64,000 nucleotides of DNA, from contig NW_027096046.1 of assembly GCF_040115645.1 (NCBI RefSeq), positions 62,001 through 126,000 on the forward strand, read 5' to 3'. A program made the position numbers and the translations under genes. Each line of letters begins with the position of its first letter. Position 1 is the stretch's first letter. This document shows positions 39,772 to 53,665 of this stretch, piece after piece. The notes beneath the pieces are model-generated. The model saw only the letters and a program-made list of their open reading frames with translations, had not been told where the DNA came from and did no database searches. Origin of the DNA: Euwallacea fornicatus (lineage: Eukaryota; Arthropoda; Insecta; Coleoptera; Curculionidae).

Positions 39772-40651
39772 CATCATGATTGCATCTTATTGAATTTTCA
39801 AGAAAAATAGTACTTTATGTGCTCAAACACACAACTTTTGTGACGTTTCAAACTTTGAAGCTCGATAACTTTGGCAAATGTAGACCAAATTTGTTAACCA
39901 AAGTGTCAAATTAATCAGATCGACGAGATCTTTAAAATGACACAAAAATTCATGATTGCATCTTGTTGAATTTCCAAGAAAAATAGTACTTTATGTGCTC
40001 AAACACACAACTTTTGTGACTTTTCCAATTTTGAAGCTCGAGAACTTTGGCAAATGTGGACCAAATTTGTTAACCATAGTGTCAAATTAATCAGCTCGAC
40101 GAGATCTTTAAAATGACACAACAATTCATGATTGCATCTTGTTGAATTTCCAAGAAAAATAGTACTTTATGTGCTCAAACACACAACTTTTGTGACTTTT
40201 CAAACTTTGAAACTCGATAACTTTGGCAAATGTGGACCAAATTTGTTAACCAAAGTGTCAAATTAATCAGATCGACGAGATTTTGAAGATGTCACAACAC
40301 ATCATGATTGCATCTTATTGAATTTTCAAGAAAAATAGTACTTTATGTGCTCAAACACACATATTTTGTGACTTTTCAAACTTTGAAGCTCGATAACTTT
40401 GGCAAATGTGGACCAAATTTGTTAACCAAAGTGTCCAATTAATCAGCTCGACGAGATCTTTAAAATGACACAACAATTCATGATTGCATCTTGTTGAATT
40501 TCCAAGAAAAATAGTACTTTATGTGCTCAAACACACAACTTTTGTGACTTTTCAAACTTTGAAGCTCGATAACTTTGGGAAATGTGGACCAAATTTGTTA
40601 ACCAAAGTGTCAAATTAATCAGCTCGACGAGATCTTTAAAATGACACAACA
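39772..40651. repeat. 5-monomer module, copy 4 (880 bp)
   Basis: Full module order, preceded by the acgcgatt variant (39749) and carrying acaaaaatt after monomer 1. Monomer 3 has gaaactcg. Its upstream marker and first monomer recur 4574 bp later at copy 7. Confidence 0.83.
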
Positions 40652-40827
40652 ATTCATGATTGCATCTTGTTGACTTTCCAAGAAAAATAGTACTTTATGT
40701 GCTCAAACACACAACTTTTGTGACGTTTCAAACTTTGAAGCTCGATAACTTTGGCAAATCTAGACCAAATTTGTTAACCAAAGTGTCAAATTAATCAGAT
40801 CGACGAGATCTTTAAAATGACACAACA

Positions 40828-41707
40828 ATTCATGATTGCATCTTGTTGAATTTCCAAGAAAAATAGTACTTTATGTGCTCAAACACACAACTTTTGTGAC
40901 TTTTCCAATTTTGAAGCTCGATAACTTTGGCAAATGTAGACCAAATTTGTTAACCAAAGTGTCAAATTAATCAGATCGACGAGATCTTTAAAATGACACA
41001 ACAATTCATGATTGCATCTTGTTGAATTTCCAAGAAAAATAGTACTTTATGTGCTCAAACACACAACTTTTGTGACTTTTCCAATTTTGAAGCTCGAGAA
41101 CTTTGGCAAATGTGGACCAAATTTGTTAACCATAGTGTCAAATTAATCAGCTCGACGAGATCTTTAAAATGACACAACAATTCATGATTGCATCTTGTTG
41201 AATTTCCAAGAAAAATAGTACTTTATGTGCTCAAACACACAACTTTTGTGACTTTTCAAACTTTGAAGCTCGATAACTTTGGCAAATGTGGACCAAATTT
41301 GTTAACCAAAGTGTCAAATTAATCAGATCGACGAGATTTTGAAGATGTCACAACACATCATGATTGCATCTTATTGAATTTTCAAGAAAAATAGTACTTT
41401 ATGTGCTCAAACACACATATTTTGTGACTTTTCAAACTTTGAAGCTCGATAACTTTGGCAAATGTGGACCAAATTTGTTAACCAAAGTGTCCAATTAATC
41501 AGCTCGACGAGATCTTTAAAATGACACAACAATTCATGATTGCATCTTATTGAATTTTCAAGAAAAATAGTACTTTATGTGCTCAAACACACATATTTTG
41601 TGACTTTTCAAACTTTGAAGCTCGATAACTTTGGGAAATGTGGACCAAATTTGTTAAACAAAGTGTCAAATTTATCAGCTCGACGAGATTTTGAAGATGT
41701 CACAACA
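40828..41707. repeat. 5-monomer module, copy 5, altered (880 bp)
   Basis: Monomer 1 has ccaatttt instead of gacgtttcaaac but keeps gtagacc. Monomers 2-4 are standard. Monomer 5 is a recombinant with gtggacc, ttaaac and tttatc, which is what opens the 68-codon reading frame at 41540-41746. Confidence 0.78.
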
Positions 41708-41883
41708 CATCATGATTGCATCTTGTTGAATTTCCAAGAAAAATAGTACTTTATGTGCTCAAACACACAACTTTTGTGACTTTTCCAATTTTGAAGCTCG
41801 ATAACTTTGGCAAATGAAGACCAAATTTGTTAAACAAAGTGTCAAATTAATCAGCTCGACGAGATTTTGAAGATGTCACAACA

Positions 41884-42057
41884 CATCATGATTGCATCTT
41901 GTTGAATTTCCAAGAAAAATAGTACTTTATGTGCTCAAACAAAACTTTTGTGACTTTTCCAATTTTGAAGCTCGATAACTTTGGCAAATGAAGACCAAAT
42001 TTGTTAAACAAAGTGTCAAATTAATCAGCTCGACGAGATTTTGAAGATGTCACAACA
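41884..42057. repeat. 174-bp monomer, CA-run deletion with substitution
   Basis: Reads tcaaacaaaac: the 2-bp loss plus a C-to-A change, unlike the other eleven. It is otherwise in the usual ccaatttt/gaagacc/ttaaac background. Confidence 0.9.
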
Positions 42058-42409
42058 CATCATGATTGCATCTTGTTGAATTTTCAAGAAAAATAGTACT
42101 TTATGTGCTCAAACACACAACTTTTGTGACTTTTCAAACTTTGAAGCTCGATAACTTTGGGAAATGTGGACCAAATTTGTTAACCAAAGTGTCAAATTAA
42201 TCAGCTCGACGAGATCTTTAAAATGACACAACACATCATGATTGCATCTTGTTGAATTTTCAAGAAAAATAGTACTTTATGTGCTCAAACACACAACTTT
42301 TGTGACTTTTCCAATTTTGAAGCTCGATAACTTTGGCAAATGAAGACCAAATTTGTTAAACAAAGTGTCAAATTAATCAGATCGACGAGATTTTGAAGAT
42401 GTCACAACA

Positions 42410-43289
42410 CATCATGATTGCATCTTATTGAATTTTCAAGAAAAATAGTACTTTATGTGCTCAAACACACAACTTTTGTGACGTTTCAAACTTTGAAGCT
42501 CGATAACTTTGGCAAATGTAGACCAAATTTGTTAACCAAAGTGTCAAATTAATCAGATCGACGAGATCTTTAAAATGACACAACAATTCATGATTGCATC
42601 TTGTTGAATTTCCAAGAAAAATAGTACTTTATGTGCTCAAACACACAACTTTTGTGACTTTTCCAATTTTGAAGCTCGAGAACTTTGGCAAATGTGGACC
42701 AAATTTGTTAACCATAGTGTCAAATTAATCAGCTCGACGAGATCTTTAAAATGACACAACAATTCATGATTGCATCTTGTTGAATTTCCAAGAAAAATAG
42801 TACTTTATGTGCTCAAACACACAACTTTTGTGACTTTTCAAACTTTGAAGCTCGATAACTTTGGCAAATGTGGACCAAATTTGTTAACCAAAGTGTCAAA
42901 TTAATCAGATCGACGAGATTTTGAAGATGTCACAACACATCATGATTGCATCTTATTGAATTTTCAAGAAAAATAGTACTTTATGTGCTCAAACACACAT
43001 ATTTTGTGACTTATCAAACTTTGAAGCTCGATAACTTTGGCAAATGTGGACCAAATTTGTTAACCAAAGTGTCCAATTAATCAGCTCGACGAGATCTTTA
43101 AAATGACACAACAATTCATGATTGCATCTTGTTGAATTTCCAAGAAAAATAGTACTTTATGTGCTCAAACACACAACTTTTGTGACTTTTCAAACTTTGA
43201 AGCTCGATAACTTTGGGAAATGTGGACCAAATTTGTTAACCAAAGTGTCAAATTAATCAGCTCGACGAGATCTTTAAAATGACACTACA
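42410..43289. repeat. 5-monomer module, copy 6 (880 bp)
   Basis: Full module order, ending with cactac and followed by a taattt monomer as in copies 1, 3 and 7. Private substitution cttatcaaac near 43012. Confidence 0.85.
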
Positions 43290-44345
43290 ATTCATGATTG
43301 CATCTTGTTGAATTTCCAAGAAAAATAGTAATTTATGTGCTCAAACACACAACTTTTGTGACTTTTCCAATTTTGAAGCTCGATAACTTTGGCAAATGAA
43401 GACCAAATTTGTTAAACAAAGTGTCAAATTAATCAGCTCGACGAGATTTTGAAGATGTCACAACACATCATGATTGCATCTTGTTGAATTTTCAAGAAAA
43501 ATAGTACTTTATGTGCTCAAACACACAACTTTTGTGACTTTTCAAACTTTGAAGCTCGATAACTTTGGGAAATGTGGACCAAATTTGTTAACCAAAGTGT
43601 CAAATTAATCAGCTCGACGAGATCTTTAAAATGACACAACACATCATGATTGCATCTTGTTGAATTTCCAAGAAAAATAGTACTTTATGTGCTCAAACAC
43701 ACAACTTTTGTGACTTTTCAAACTTTGAAGCTCGATAACTTTGGCAAATGAAGACCAAATTTGTTAAACAAAGTGTCAAATTTATCAGCTCGACGAGATT
43801 TTGAAGATGTCACAACACATCATGATTGCATCTTGTTGAATTTCCAAGAAAAATAGTACTTTATGTGCTCAAACACACAACTTTTGTGACTTTTCCAATT
43901 TTGAAGCTCGATAACTTTGGCAAATGAAGACCAAATTTGTTAAACAAAGTGTCAAATTTATCAGCTCGACGAGATTTTGAAGATGTCACAACACATCATG
44001 ATTGCATCTTGTTGAATTTTCAAGAAAAATAGTACTTTATGTGCTCAAACACACAACTTTTGTGACTTTTCCAATTTTGAAGCTCGATAACTTTGGCAAA
44101 TGTGGACCAAATTTGTTAACCAAAGTGTCCAATTAATCAGCTCGACGAGATTTTGAAGATGTCACAACACATCATGATTGCATCTTGTTGAATTTCCAAG
44201 AAAAATAGTACTTTATGTGCTCAAACACACAACTTTTGTGACTTTTCCAATTTTGAAGCTCGATAACTTTGGGAAATGTGGACCAAATTTGTTAACCAAA
44301 GTGTCAAATTAATCAGATCGACGCGATTTTGAAGATGTCACAACA

Positions 44346-45225
44346 CATCATGATTGCATCTTATTGAATTTTCAAGAAAAATAGTACTTTATGTGCTCAA
44401 ACACACAACTTTTGTGACGTTTCAAACTTTGAAGCTCGATAACTTTGGCAAATGTAGACCAAATTTGTTAACCAAAGTGTCAAATTAATCAGATCGACGA
44501 GATCTTTAAAATGACACAAAAATTCATGATTGCATCTTGTTGAATTTCCAAGAAAAATAGTACTTTATGTGCTCAAACACACAACTTTTGTGACTTTTCC
44601 AATTTTGAAGCTCGAGAACTTTGGCAAATGTGGACCAAATTTGTTAACCATAGTGTCAAATTAATCAGCTCGACGAGATCTTTAAAATGACACAACAATT
44701 CATGATTGCATCTTGTTGAATTTCCAAGAAAAATAGTACTTTATGTGCTCAAACACACAACTTTTGTGACTTTTCAAACTTTGAAGCTCGATAACTTTGG
44801 CAAATGTGGACCAAATTTGTTAACCAAAGTGTCAAATTAATCAGATCGACGAGATTTTGAAGATGTCACAACACATCATGATTGCATCTTATTGAATTTT
44901 CAAGAAAAATAGTACTTTATGTGCTCAAACACACATATTTTGTGACTTTTCAAACTTTGAAGCTCGATAACTTTGGCAAATGTGGACCAAATTTGTTAAC
45001 CAAAGTGTCCAATTAATCAGCTCGACGAGATCTTTAAAATGACACAACAATTCATGATTGCATCTTGTTGAATTTCCAAGAAAAATAGTACTTTATGTGC
45101 TCAAACACACAACTTTTGTGACTTTTCAAACTTTGAAGCTCGATAACTTTGGGAAATGTGGACCAAATTTGTTAACCAAAGTGTCAAATTAATCAGCTCG
45201 ACGAGATCTTTAAAATGACACTACA
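44346..45225. repeat. 5-monomer module, copy 7 (880 bp)
   Basis: Full module order, again preceded by acgcgatt and carrying acaaaaatt. It matches copy 4 at +4574 bp for its first two monomers but has gaagctcg rather than gaaactcg in monomer 3. Confidence 0.85.
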
Positions 45226-46809
45226 ATTCATGATTGCATCTTGTTGAATTTCCAAGAAAAATAGTAATTTATGTGCTCAAACACACAACTTTTGTGACTT
45301 TTCCAATTTTGAAGCTCGATAACTTTGGCAAATGAAGACCAAATTTGTTAAACAAAGTGTCAAATTAATCAGCTCGACGAGATTTTGAAGATGTCACAAC
45401 ACATCATGATTGCATCTTGTTGAATTTTCAAGAAAAATAGTACTTTATGTGCTCAAACACACAACTTTTGTGACTTTTCAAACTTTGAAGCTCGATAACT
45501 TTGGGAAATGTGGACCAAATTTGTTAACCAAAGTGTCAAATTAATCAGCTCGACGAGATCTTTAAAATGACACAACACATCATGATTGCATCTTGTTGAA
45601 TTTTCAAGAAAAATAGTACTTTATGTGCTCAAACACACAACTTTTGTGACTTTTCCAATTTTGAAGCTCGATAACTTTGGCAAATGAAGACCAAATTTGT
45701 TAAACAAAGTGTCAAATTAATCAGATCGACGAGATTTTGAAGATGTCACAACACATCATGATTGCATCTTGTTGAATTTCCAAGAAACATAGTACTTTAT
45801 GTGCTCAAACACACAACTTTTGTGACTTTTCCAATTTTGAAGCTCGATAACTTTGGCAAATGTGGACCAAATTTGTTAACCATAGTGTCAAATTAATCAG
45901 CTCGACGAGATCTTTAAAATGACACAACAATTCATGATTGCATCTTGTTGAATTTCCAAGAAAAATAGTACTTTATGTGCTCAAACACACAACTTTTGTG
46001 ACTTTTCAAACTTTGAAGCTCGATAACTTTGGCAAATGAAGACCAAATTTGTTAAACAAAGTGTCAAATTTATCAGCTCGACGAGATTTTGAAGATGTCA
46101 CAACACATCATGATTGCATCTTGTTGAATTTCCAAGAAAAATAGTACTTTATGTGCTCAAACACACAACTTTTGTGACTTTTCCAATTTTGAAGCTCGAT
46201 AACTTTGGCAAATGTGGACCAGATTTGTTAACCAAAGTGTCCAATTAATCAGCTCGACGAGATCTTTAAAATGACACAACAATTCATGATTGCATCTTGT
46301 TGAATTTCCAAGAAAAATAGTACTTTATGTGCTCAAACACACAACTTTTGTGACTTTTCAAACTTTGAAGCTCGATAACTTTGGGAAATGTGGACCAAAT
46401 TTGTTAACCAAAGTGTCAAATTAATCAGCTCGACGAGATCTTTAAAATGACACAACAATTCATGATTGCATCTTGTTGAATTTCCAAGAAAAATAGTACT
46501 TTATGTGCTCAAACACACAACTTTTGTGACTTTTCCAATTTTGAAGCTCGATAACTTTGGCAAATGAAGACCAAATTTGTTAAACAAAGTGTCAAATTTA
46601 TCAGCTCGACGAGATTTTGAAGATGTCACAACACATCATGATTGCATCTTGTTGAATTTCCAAGAAAAATAGTACTTTATGTGCTCAAACACACAACTTT
46701 TGTGACTTTTCCAATTTTGAAGCTCGATAACTTTGGCAAATGAAGACCAAATTTGTTAAACAAAGTGTCAAATTAATCAGCTCGACGAGATTTTGAAGAT
46801 GTCACAACA

Positions 46810-46983
46810 CATCATGATTGCATCTTGTTGAATTTCCAAGAAAAATAGTACTTTATGTGCTCAAACACAACTTTTGTGACTTTTCCAATTTTGAAGCTCG
46901 ATAACTTTGGCAAATGAAGACCAAATTTGTTAAACAAAGTGTCAAATTAATCAGCTCGACGAGATTTTGAAGATGTCACAACA
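46810..46983. repeat. 174-bp monomer, CA-run deletion
   Basis: One CA unit short, ccaatttt/gaagacc/ttaaac background. It is followed directly by a gacgttt + gtagacc monomer, as at 38366 and 47688. Confidence 0.92.
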
Positions 46984-47687
46984 CATCATGATTGCATCTT
47001 GTTGAATTTTCAAGAAAAATAGTACTTTATGTGCTCAAACACACAACTTTTGTGACGTTTCAAACTTTGAAGCTCGATAACTTTGGCAAATGTAGACCAA
47101 ATTTGTTAACCAAAGTGTCAAATTAATCAGATCGACGAGATCTTTAAAATGACACAACAATTCATGATTGCATCTTGTTGAATTTCCAAGAAAAATAGTA
47201 CTTTATGTGCTCAAACACACAACTTTTGTGACTTTTCCAATTTTGAAGCTCGAGAACTTTGGCAAATGTGGACCAAATTTGTTAACCATAGTGTCAAATT
47301 AATCAGCTCGACGAGATCTTTAAAATGACATAACAATTCATGATTGCATCTTGTTGAATTTCCAAGAAAAATAGTACTTTATGTGCTCAAACACACAACT
47401 TTTGTGACTTTTCCAATTTTGAAGCTCGATAACTTTGGCAAATGAAGACCAAATTTGTTAAACAAAGTGTCAAATTTATCAGCTCGACGAGATTTTGAAG
47501 ATGTCACAACACATCATGATTGCATCTTGTTGAATTTCCAAGAAAAATAGTACTTTATGTGCTCAAACACACAACTTTTGTGACTTTTCCAATTTTGAAG
47601 CTCGATAACTTTGGCAAATGAAGACCAAATTTGTTAAACAAAGTGTCAAATTAATCAGCTCGACGAGATTTTGAAGATGTCACAACA

Positions 47688-47861
47688 CATCATGATTGCA
47701 TCTTGTTGAATTTCCAAGAAAAATAGTACTTTATGTGCTCAAACACAACTTTTGTGACTTTTCCAATTTTGAAGCTCGATAACTTTGGCAAATGAAGACC
47801 AAATTTGTTAAACAAAGTATCAAATTAATCAGCTCGACGAGATTTTGAAGATGTCACAACA
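47688..47861. repeat. 174-bp monomer, CA-run deletion
   Basis: Same deletion and background, with a private aaagtatcaa near 47817. It lies 878 bp after the previous 174-bp monomer (five monomers less 2 bp). Confidence 0.92.
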
Positions 47862-48741
47862 CATCATGATTGCATCTTGTTGAATTTTCAAGAAAAATAG
47901 TACTTTATGTGCTCAAACACACAACTTTTGTGACGTTTCAAACTTTGAAGCTCGATAACTTTGGCAAATGTAGACCAAATTTGTTAACCAAAGTGTCAAA
48001 TTAATCAGATCGACGAGATCTTTAAAATGACAAAACAATTCATGATTGCATCTTGTTGAATTTCCAAGAAAAATAGTACTTTATGTGCTCAAACACACAA
48101 CTTTTGTGACTTTTCCAATTTTGAAGCTCGAGAACTTTGGCAAATGTGGACCAAATTTGTTAACCATAGTGTCAAATTAATCAGCTCGACGAGATCTTTA
48201 AAATGACACAACAATTCATGATTGCATCTTGTTGAATTTCCAAGAAAAATAGTACTTTATGTGCTCAAACACACAACTTTTGTGACTTTTCAAACTTTGA
48301 AGCTCGATAACTTTGGCAAATGTGGACCAAATTTGTTAACCAAAGTGTCAAATTAATCAGATCGACGAGATTTTGAAGATGTCACAACACATCATGATTG
48401 CATCTTATTGAATTTTCAAGAAAAATAGTACTTTATGTGCTCAAACACACATATTTTGTGACTTTTCAAACTTTGAAGCTCGATAACTTTGGCAAATGTG
48501 GACCAAATTTGTTAACCAAAGTGTCCAATTAATCAGCTCGACGAGATCTTTAAAATGACACAACAATTCATGATTGCATCTTGTTGAATTTCCAAGAAAA
48601 ATAGTACTTTATGTGCTCAAACACACAACTTTTGTGACTTTTCAAACTTTGAAGCTCGATAACTTTGGGAAATGTGGACCAAATTTGTTAAACAAAGTGT
48701 CAAATTTATCAGCTCGACGAGATTTTGAAGATGTCACAACA
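47862..48741. repeat. 5-monomer module, copy 8 (880 bp)
   Basis: Module order held, but monomer 1 begins cttgttg rather than cttattg. Monomer 5 is the gtggacc/ttaaac/tttatc recombinant that opens the reading frame at 48574-48780. It is preceded by a 174-bp monomer. Confidence 0.82.
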
Positions 48742-50501
48742 CATCATGATTGCATCTTGTTGAATTTCCAAGAAAAATAGTACTTTATGTGCTCAAACAC
48801 ACAACTTTTGTGACTTTTCCAATTTTGAAGCTCGATAACTTTGGCAAATGAAGACCAAATTTGTTAAACAAAGTGTCAAATTAATCAGCTCGACGAGATT
48901 TTGAAGATGTCACAACACATCATGATTGCATCTTGTTGAATTTCCAAGAAAAATAGTACTTTATGTGCTCAAACACACAACTTTTGTGACTTTTCCAATT
49001 TTGAAGCTCGATAACTTTGGCAAATGTGGACCAAATTTGTTAACCATAGTGTCAAATTAATCAGCTCGACGAGATCTTTAAAATGACACAACAATTCATG
49101 ATTGCATCTTGTTGAATTTCCAAGAAAAATAGTACTTTATGTGCTCAAACACACAACTTTTGTGACTTTTCAAACTTTGAAGCTCGATAACTTTGGCAAA
49201 TGAAGACCAAATTTGTTAAACAAAGTGTCAAATTTATCAGCTCGACGAGATTTTGAAGATGTCACAACACATCATGATTGCATCTTGTTGAATTTCCAAG
49301 AAAAATAGTACTTTATGTGCTCAAACACACAACTTTTGTGACTTTTCCAATTTTGAAGCTCGATAACTTTGGCAAATGTGGACCAGATTTGTTAACCAAA
49401 GTGTCCAATTAATCAGCTCGACGAGATCTTTAAAATGACACAACAATTCATGATTGCATCTTGTTGAATTTTCAAGAAAAATAGTACTTTATGTGCTCAA
49501 ACACACAACTTTTGTGACTTTTCAAACTTTGAAGCTCGATAACTTTGGGAAATGTGGACCAAATTTGTTAACCAAAGTGTCAAATTAATCAGCTCGACGA
49601 GATCTTTAAAATGACACAACACATCATGATTGCATCTTGTTGAATTTTCAAGAAAAATAGTACTTTATGTGCTCAAACACACAACTTTTGTGACTTTTCC
49701 AATTTTGAAGCTCGATAACTTTGGGAAATGTGGACCAAATTTGTTAAACAAAGTGTCAAATTAATCAGATCGACGAGATTTTGAAGATGTCACAACACAT
49801 CATGATTGCATCTTATTGAATTTTCAAGAAAAATAGTACTTTATGTGCTCAAACACACAACTTTTGTGACGTTTCAAACTTTGAAGCTCGATAACTTTGG
49901 CAAATGTAGACCAAATTTGTTAACCAAAGTGTCAAATTAATCAGATCGACGAGATCTTTAAAATGACACAACAATTCATGATTGCATCTTGTTGAATTTC
50001 CAAGAAAAATAGTACTTTATGTGCTCAAACACACAACTTTTGTGACTTTTCCAATTTTGAAGCTCGAGAACTTTGGCAAATGTGGACCAAATTTGTTAAC
50101 CATAGTGTCAAATTAATCAGCTCGACGAGATCTTTAAAATGACACAACAATTCATGATTGCATCTTGTTGAATTTCCAAGAAAAATAGTACTTTATGTGC
50201 TCAAACACACAACTTTTGTGACTTTTCAAACTTTGAAGCTCGATAACTTTGGCAAATGTGGACCAAATTTGTTAACCAAAGTGTCAAATTAATCAGATCG
50301 ACGAGATTTTGAAGATGTCACAACACATCATGATTGCATCTTATTGAATTTTCAAGAAAAATAGTACTTTATGTGCTCAAACACACATATTTTGTGACTT
50401 TTCAAACTTTGAAGCTCGATAACTTTGGCAAATGTGGACCAAATTTGTTAACCAAAGTGTCCAATTAATCAGCTCGACGAGATCTTTAAAATGACACAAC
50501 A
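48566..50501. repeat. 11-monomer segment, copy 1 (1936 bp)
   Basis: Repeated at 53666-55601, offset 5100 bp (29 monomers less 4 bp from two 174-bp monomers between). I found only two differences: caactttt versus caaatttt in the first monomer and ttaaaatg versus ttaagatg in the last. Confidence 0.88.
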
Positions 50502-50677
50502 ATTCATGATTGCATCTTGTTGAATTTCCAAGAAAAATAGTACTTTATGTGCTCAAACACACAACTTTTGTGACTTTTCAAACTTTGAAGCTCGATAACT
50601 TTGGGAAATGTGGACCAAATTTGTTAACCAAAGTGTCAAATTAATCAGCTCGACGAGATCTTTAAAATGACACTACA
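49798..50677. repeat. 5-monomer module, copy 9 (880 bp)
   Basis: Full module order, ending with cactac and followed by a taattt monomer. Its first four monomers are within the 11-monomer duplicated segment. Confidence 0.85.
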
Positions 50678-51733
50678 ATTCATGATTGCATCTTGTTGAA
50701 TTTCCAAGAAAAATAGTAATTTATGTGCTCAAACACACAACTTTTGTGACTTTTCCAATTTTGAAGCTCGATAACTTTGGCAAATGAAGACCAAATTTGT
50801 TAAACAAAGTGTCAAATTAATCAGCTCGACGAGATTTTGAAGATGTCACAACACATCATGATTGCATCTTGTTGAATTTTCAAGAAAAATAGTACTTTAT
50901 GTGCTCAAACACACATATTTTGTGACTTTTCAAACTTTGAAGCTCGATAACTTTGGCAAATGTGGACCAAATTTGTTAACCAAAGTGTCCAATTAATCAG
51001 CTCGACGAGATCTTTAAAATGACACAACAATTCATGATTGCATCTTGTTGAATTTCCAAGAAAAATAGTACTTTATGTGCTCAAACACACAACTTTTGTG
51101 ACTTTTCAAACTTTGAAGCTCGATAACTTTGGGAAATGTGGACCAAATTTGTTAACCAAAGTGTCAAATTAATCAGCTCGACGAGATCTTTAAAATGACA
51201 CAACACATCATGATTGCATCTTGTTGAATTTCCAAGAAAAATAGTACTTTATGTGCTCAAACACACAACTTTTGTGACTTTTCAAACTTTGAAGCTCGAT
51301 AACTTTGGCAAATGAAGACCAAATTTGTTAAACAAAGTGTCAAATTTATCAGCTCGACGAGATTTTGAAGATGTCACAACACATCATGATTGCATCTTGT
51401 TGAATTTCCAAGAAAAATAGTACTTTATGTGCTCAAACACACAACTTTTGTGACTTTTCCAATTTTGAAGCTCGATAACTTTGGCAAATGAAGACCAAAT
51501 TTGTTAAACAAAGTGTCAAATTTATCAGCTCGACGAGATTTTGAAGATGTCACAACACATCATGATTGCATCTTGTTGAATTTCCAAGAAAAATAGTACT
51601 TTATGTGCTCAAACACACAACTTTTGTGACTTTTCCAATTTTGAAGCTCGATAACTTTGGCAAATGAAGACCAAATTTGTTAAACAAAGTGTCAAATTAA
51701 TCAGCTCGACGAGATTTTGAAGATGTCACAACA

Positions 51734-51907
51734 CATCATGATTGCATCTTGTTGAATTTCCAAGAAAAATAGTACTTTATGTGCTCAAACACAACTTTTG
51801 TGACTTTTCCAATTTTGAAGCTCGATAACTTTGGCAAATGAAGACCAAATTTGTTAAACAAAGTGTCAAATTAATCAGCTCGACGAGATTTTGAAGTTGT
51901 CACAACA
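51734..51907. repeat. 174-bp monomer, CA-run deletion (gaagttgtc type)
   Basis: One CA unit short and marked by gaagttgtc at its right end; the same monomer recurs at 56482 and 61054. Confidence 0.92.
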
Positions 51908-52611
51908 CATCATGATTGCATCTTGTTGAATTTTCAAGAAAAATAGTACTTTATGTGCTCAAACACACAACTTTTGTGACTTTTCCAATTTTGAAGCTCG
52001 ATAACTTTGGCAAATGTGGACCAAATTTGTTAACCAAAGTGTCCAATTAATCAGCTCGACGAGATTTTGAAGATGTCACAACACATCATGATTGCATCTT
52101 GTTGAATTTCCAAGAAAAATAGTACTTTATGTGCTCAAACACACAACTTTTGTGACTTTTCCAATTTTGAAGCTCGATAACTTTGGCAAATGTGGACCAA
52201 ATTTGTTAACCATAGTGTCAAATTAATCAGCTCGACGAGATCTTTAAAATGACACAACAATTCATGATTGCATCTTGTTGAATTTCCAAGAAAAATAGTA
52301 CTTTATGTGCTCAAACACACAACTTTTGTGACTTTTCAAACTTTGAAGCTCGATAACTTTGGCAAATGAAGACCAAATTTGTTAAACAAAGTGTCAAATT
52401 TATCAGCTCGACGAGATTTTGAAGATGTCACAACACATCATGATTGCATCTTGTTGAATTTCCAAGAAAAATAGTACTTTATGTGCTCAAACACACAACT
52501 TTTGTGACTTTTCCAATTTTGAAGCTCGATAACTTTGGCAAATGAAGACCAAATTTGTTAAACAAAGTGTCAAATTAATCAGCTCGACGAGATTTTGAAG
52601 ATGTCACAACA

Positions 52612-52785
52612 CATCATGATTGCATCTTGTTGAATTTCCAAGAAAAATAGTACTTTATGTGCTCAAACACAACTTTTGTGACTTTTCCAATTTTGAAGCT
52701 CGATAACTTTGGCAAATGAAGACCAAATTTGTTAAACAAAGTGTCAAATTAATCAGCTCGACGAGATTTTGAAGATGTCACAACA
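52612..52785. repeat. 174-bp monomer, CA-run deletion (before atatgctc)
   Basis: One CA unit short; it precedes the atatgctc/caaacgttg monomer. The same pair recurs at 57184 and 61756. Confidence 0.92.
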
Positions 52786-53665
52786 CATCATGATTGCATC
52801 TTGTTGAATTTCCAAGAAAAATAGTACTTTATATGCTCAAACACACAACTTTTGTGACTTTTCAAACGTTGAAGCTCGATAACTTTGGCAAATGTGGACC
52901 AAATTTGTTAACCAAAGTGTCAAATTAATCAGATCGACGAGATCTTTAAAATGACACAACAATTCATGATTGCATCTTGTTGAATTTCCAAGAAAAATAG
53001 TACTTTATGTGCTCAAACACACAACTTTTGTGACTTTTCAAACTTTGAAGCTCGATAACTTTGGCAAATGTGGACCAAATTTGTTAACCAATGTGTCAAA
53101 TTAATCAGCTCGACGAGATCTTTAAAATGACACAACAATTCATGATTGCATCTTGTTGAATTTCCAAGAAAAATAGTACTTTATGTGCTCAAACACACAA
53201 CTTTTGTGACTTTTCCAATTTTGAAGCTCGAGAACTTTGGCAAATGTGGACCAAATTTGTTAAACAAAGTGTCAAATTAATCAGATCGACGAGATTTTGA
53301 AGATGTCACAACACATCATGATTGCATCTTGTTGAATTTCCAAGAAACATAGTACTTTATGTGCTCAAACACACAACTTTTGTGACTTTTCCAATTTTGA
53401 AGCTCGATAACTTTGGCAAATGTGGACCAGATTTGTTAACCAAAGTGTCCAATTAATCAGCTCGACGAGATCTTTAAAATGACACAACAATTCATGATTG
53501 CATCTTGTTGAATTTCCAAGAAAAATAGTACTTTATGTGCTCAAACACACAAATTTTGTGACTTTTCAAACTTTGAAGCTCGATAACTTTGGGAAATGTG
53601 GACCAAATTTGTTAACCAAAGTGTCAAATTAATCAGCTCGACGAGATCTTTAAAATGACACAACA

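Larger units (their letters stand above)
51206..53665. repeat. 14-monomer segment, copy 1 of 3
   Basis: Recurs at 55954-58237 and 60526-62809, each with 13 monomers; the monomer at 51908 is extra here. Shared private markers are gaagttgtc (51893, 56641, 61213), atatgctc with caaacgttg (acgttg at 52866, 57438, 62010), ccaatgtg and cacaaatttt. Two 174-bp monomers occur in each copy at matching places. Confidence 0.9.

Noticed and set aside
41540..41746. 68-codon open reading frame
   Set aside because: It lies wholly inside satellite monomers and crosses a monomer joint. Since 176 is not a multiple of 3, the frame changes at each monomer and stops are restored. It owes its length to two substitutions in a recombinant monomer.
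48574..48780. 68-codon open reading frame, nearly the same as the first
   Set aside because: Same cause: the gtggacc plus aatttatc recombinant monomer. Similarity to the other two reflects repeat copying, not a gene family.
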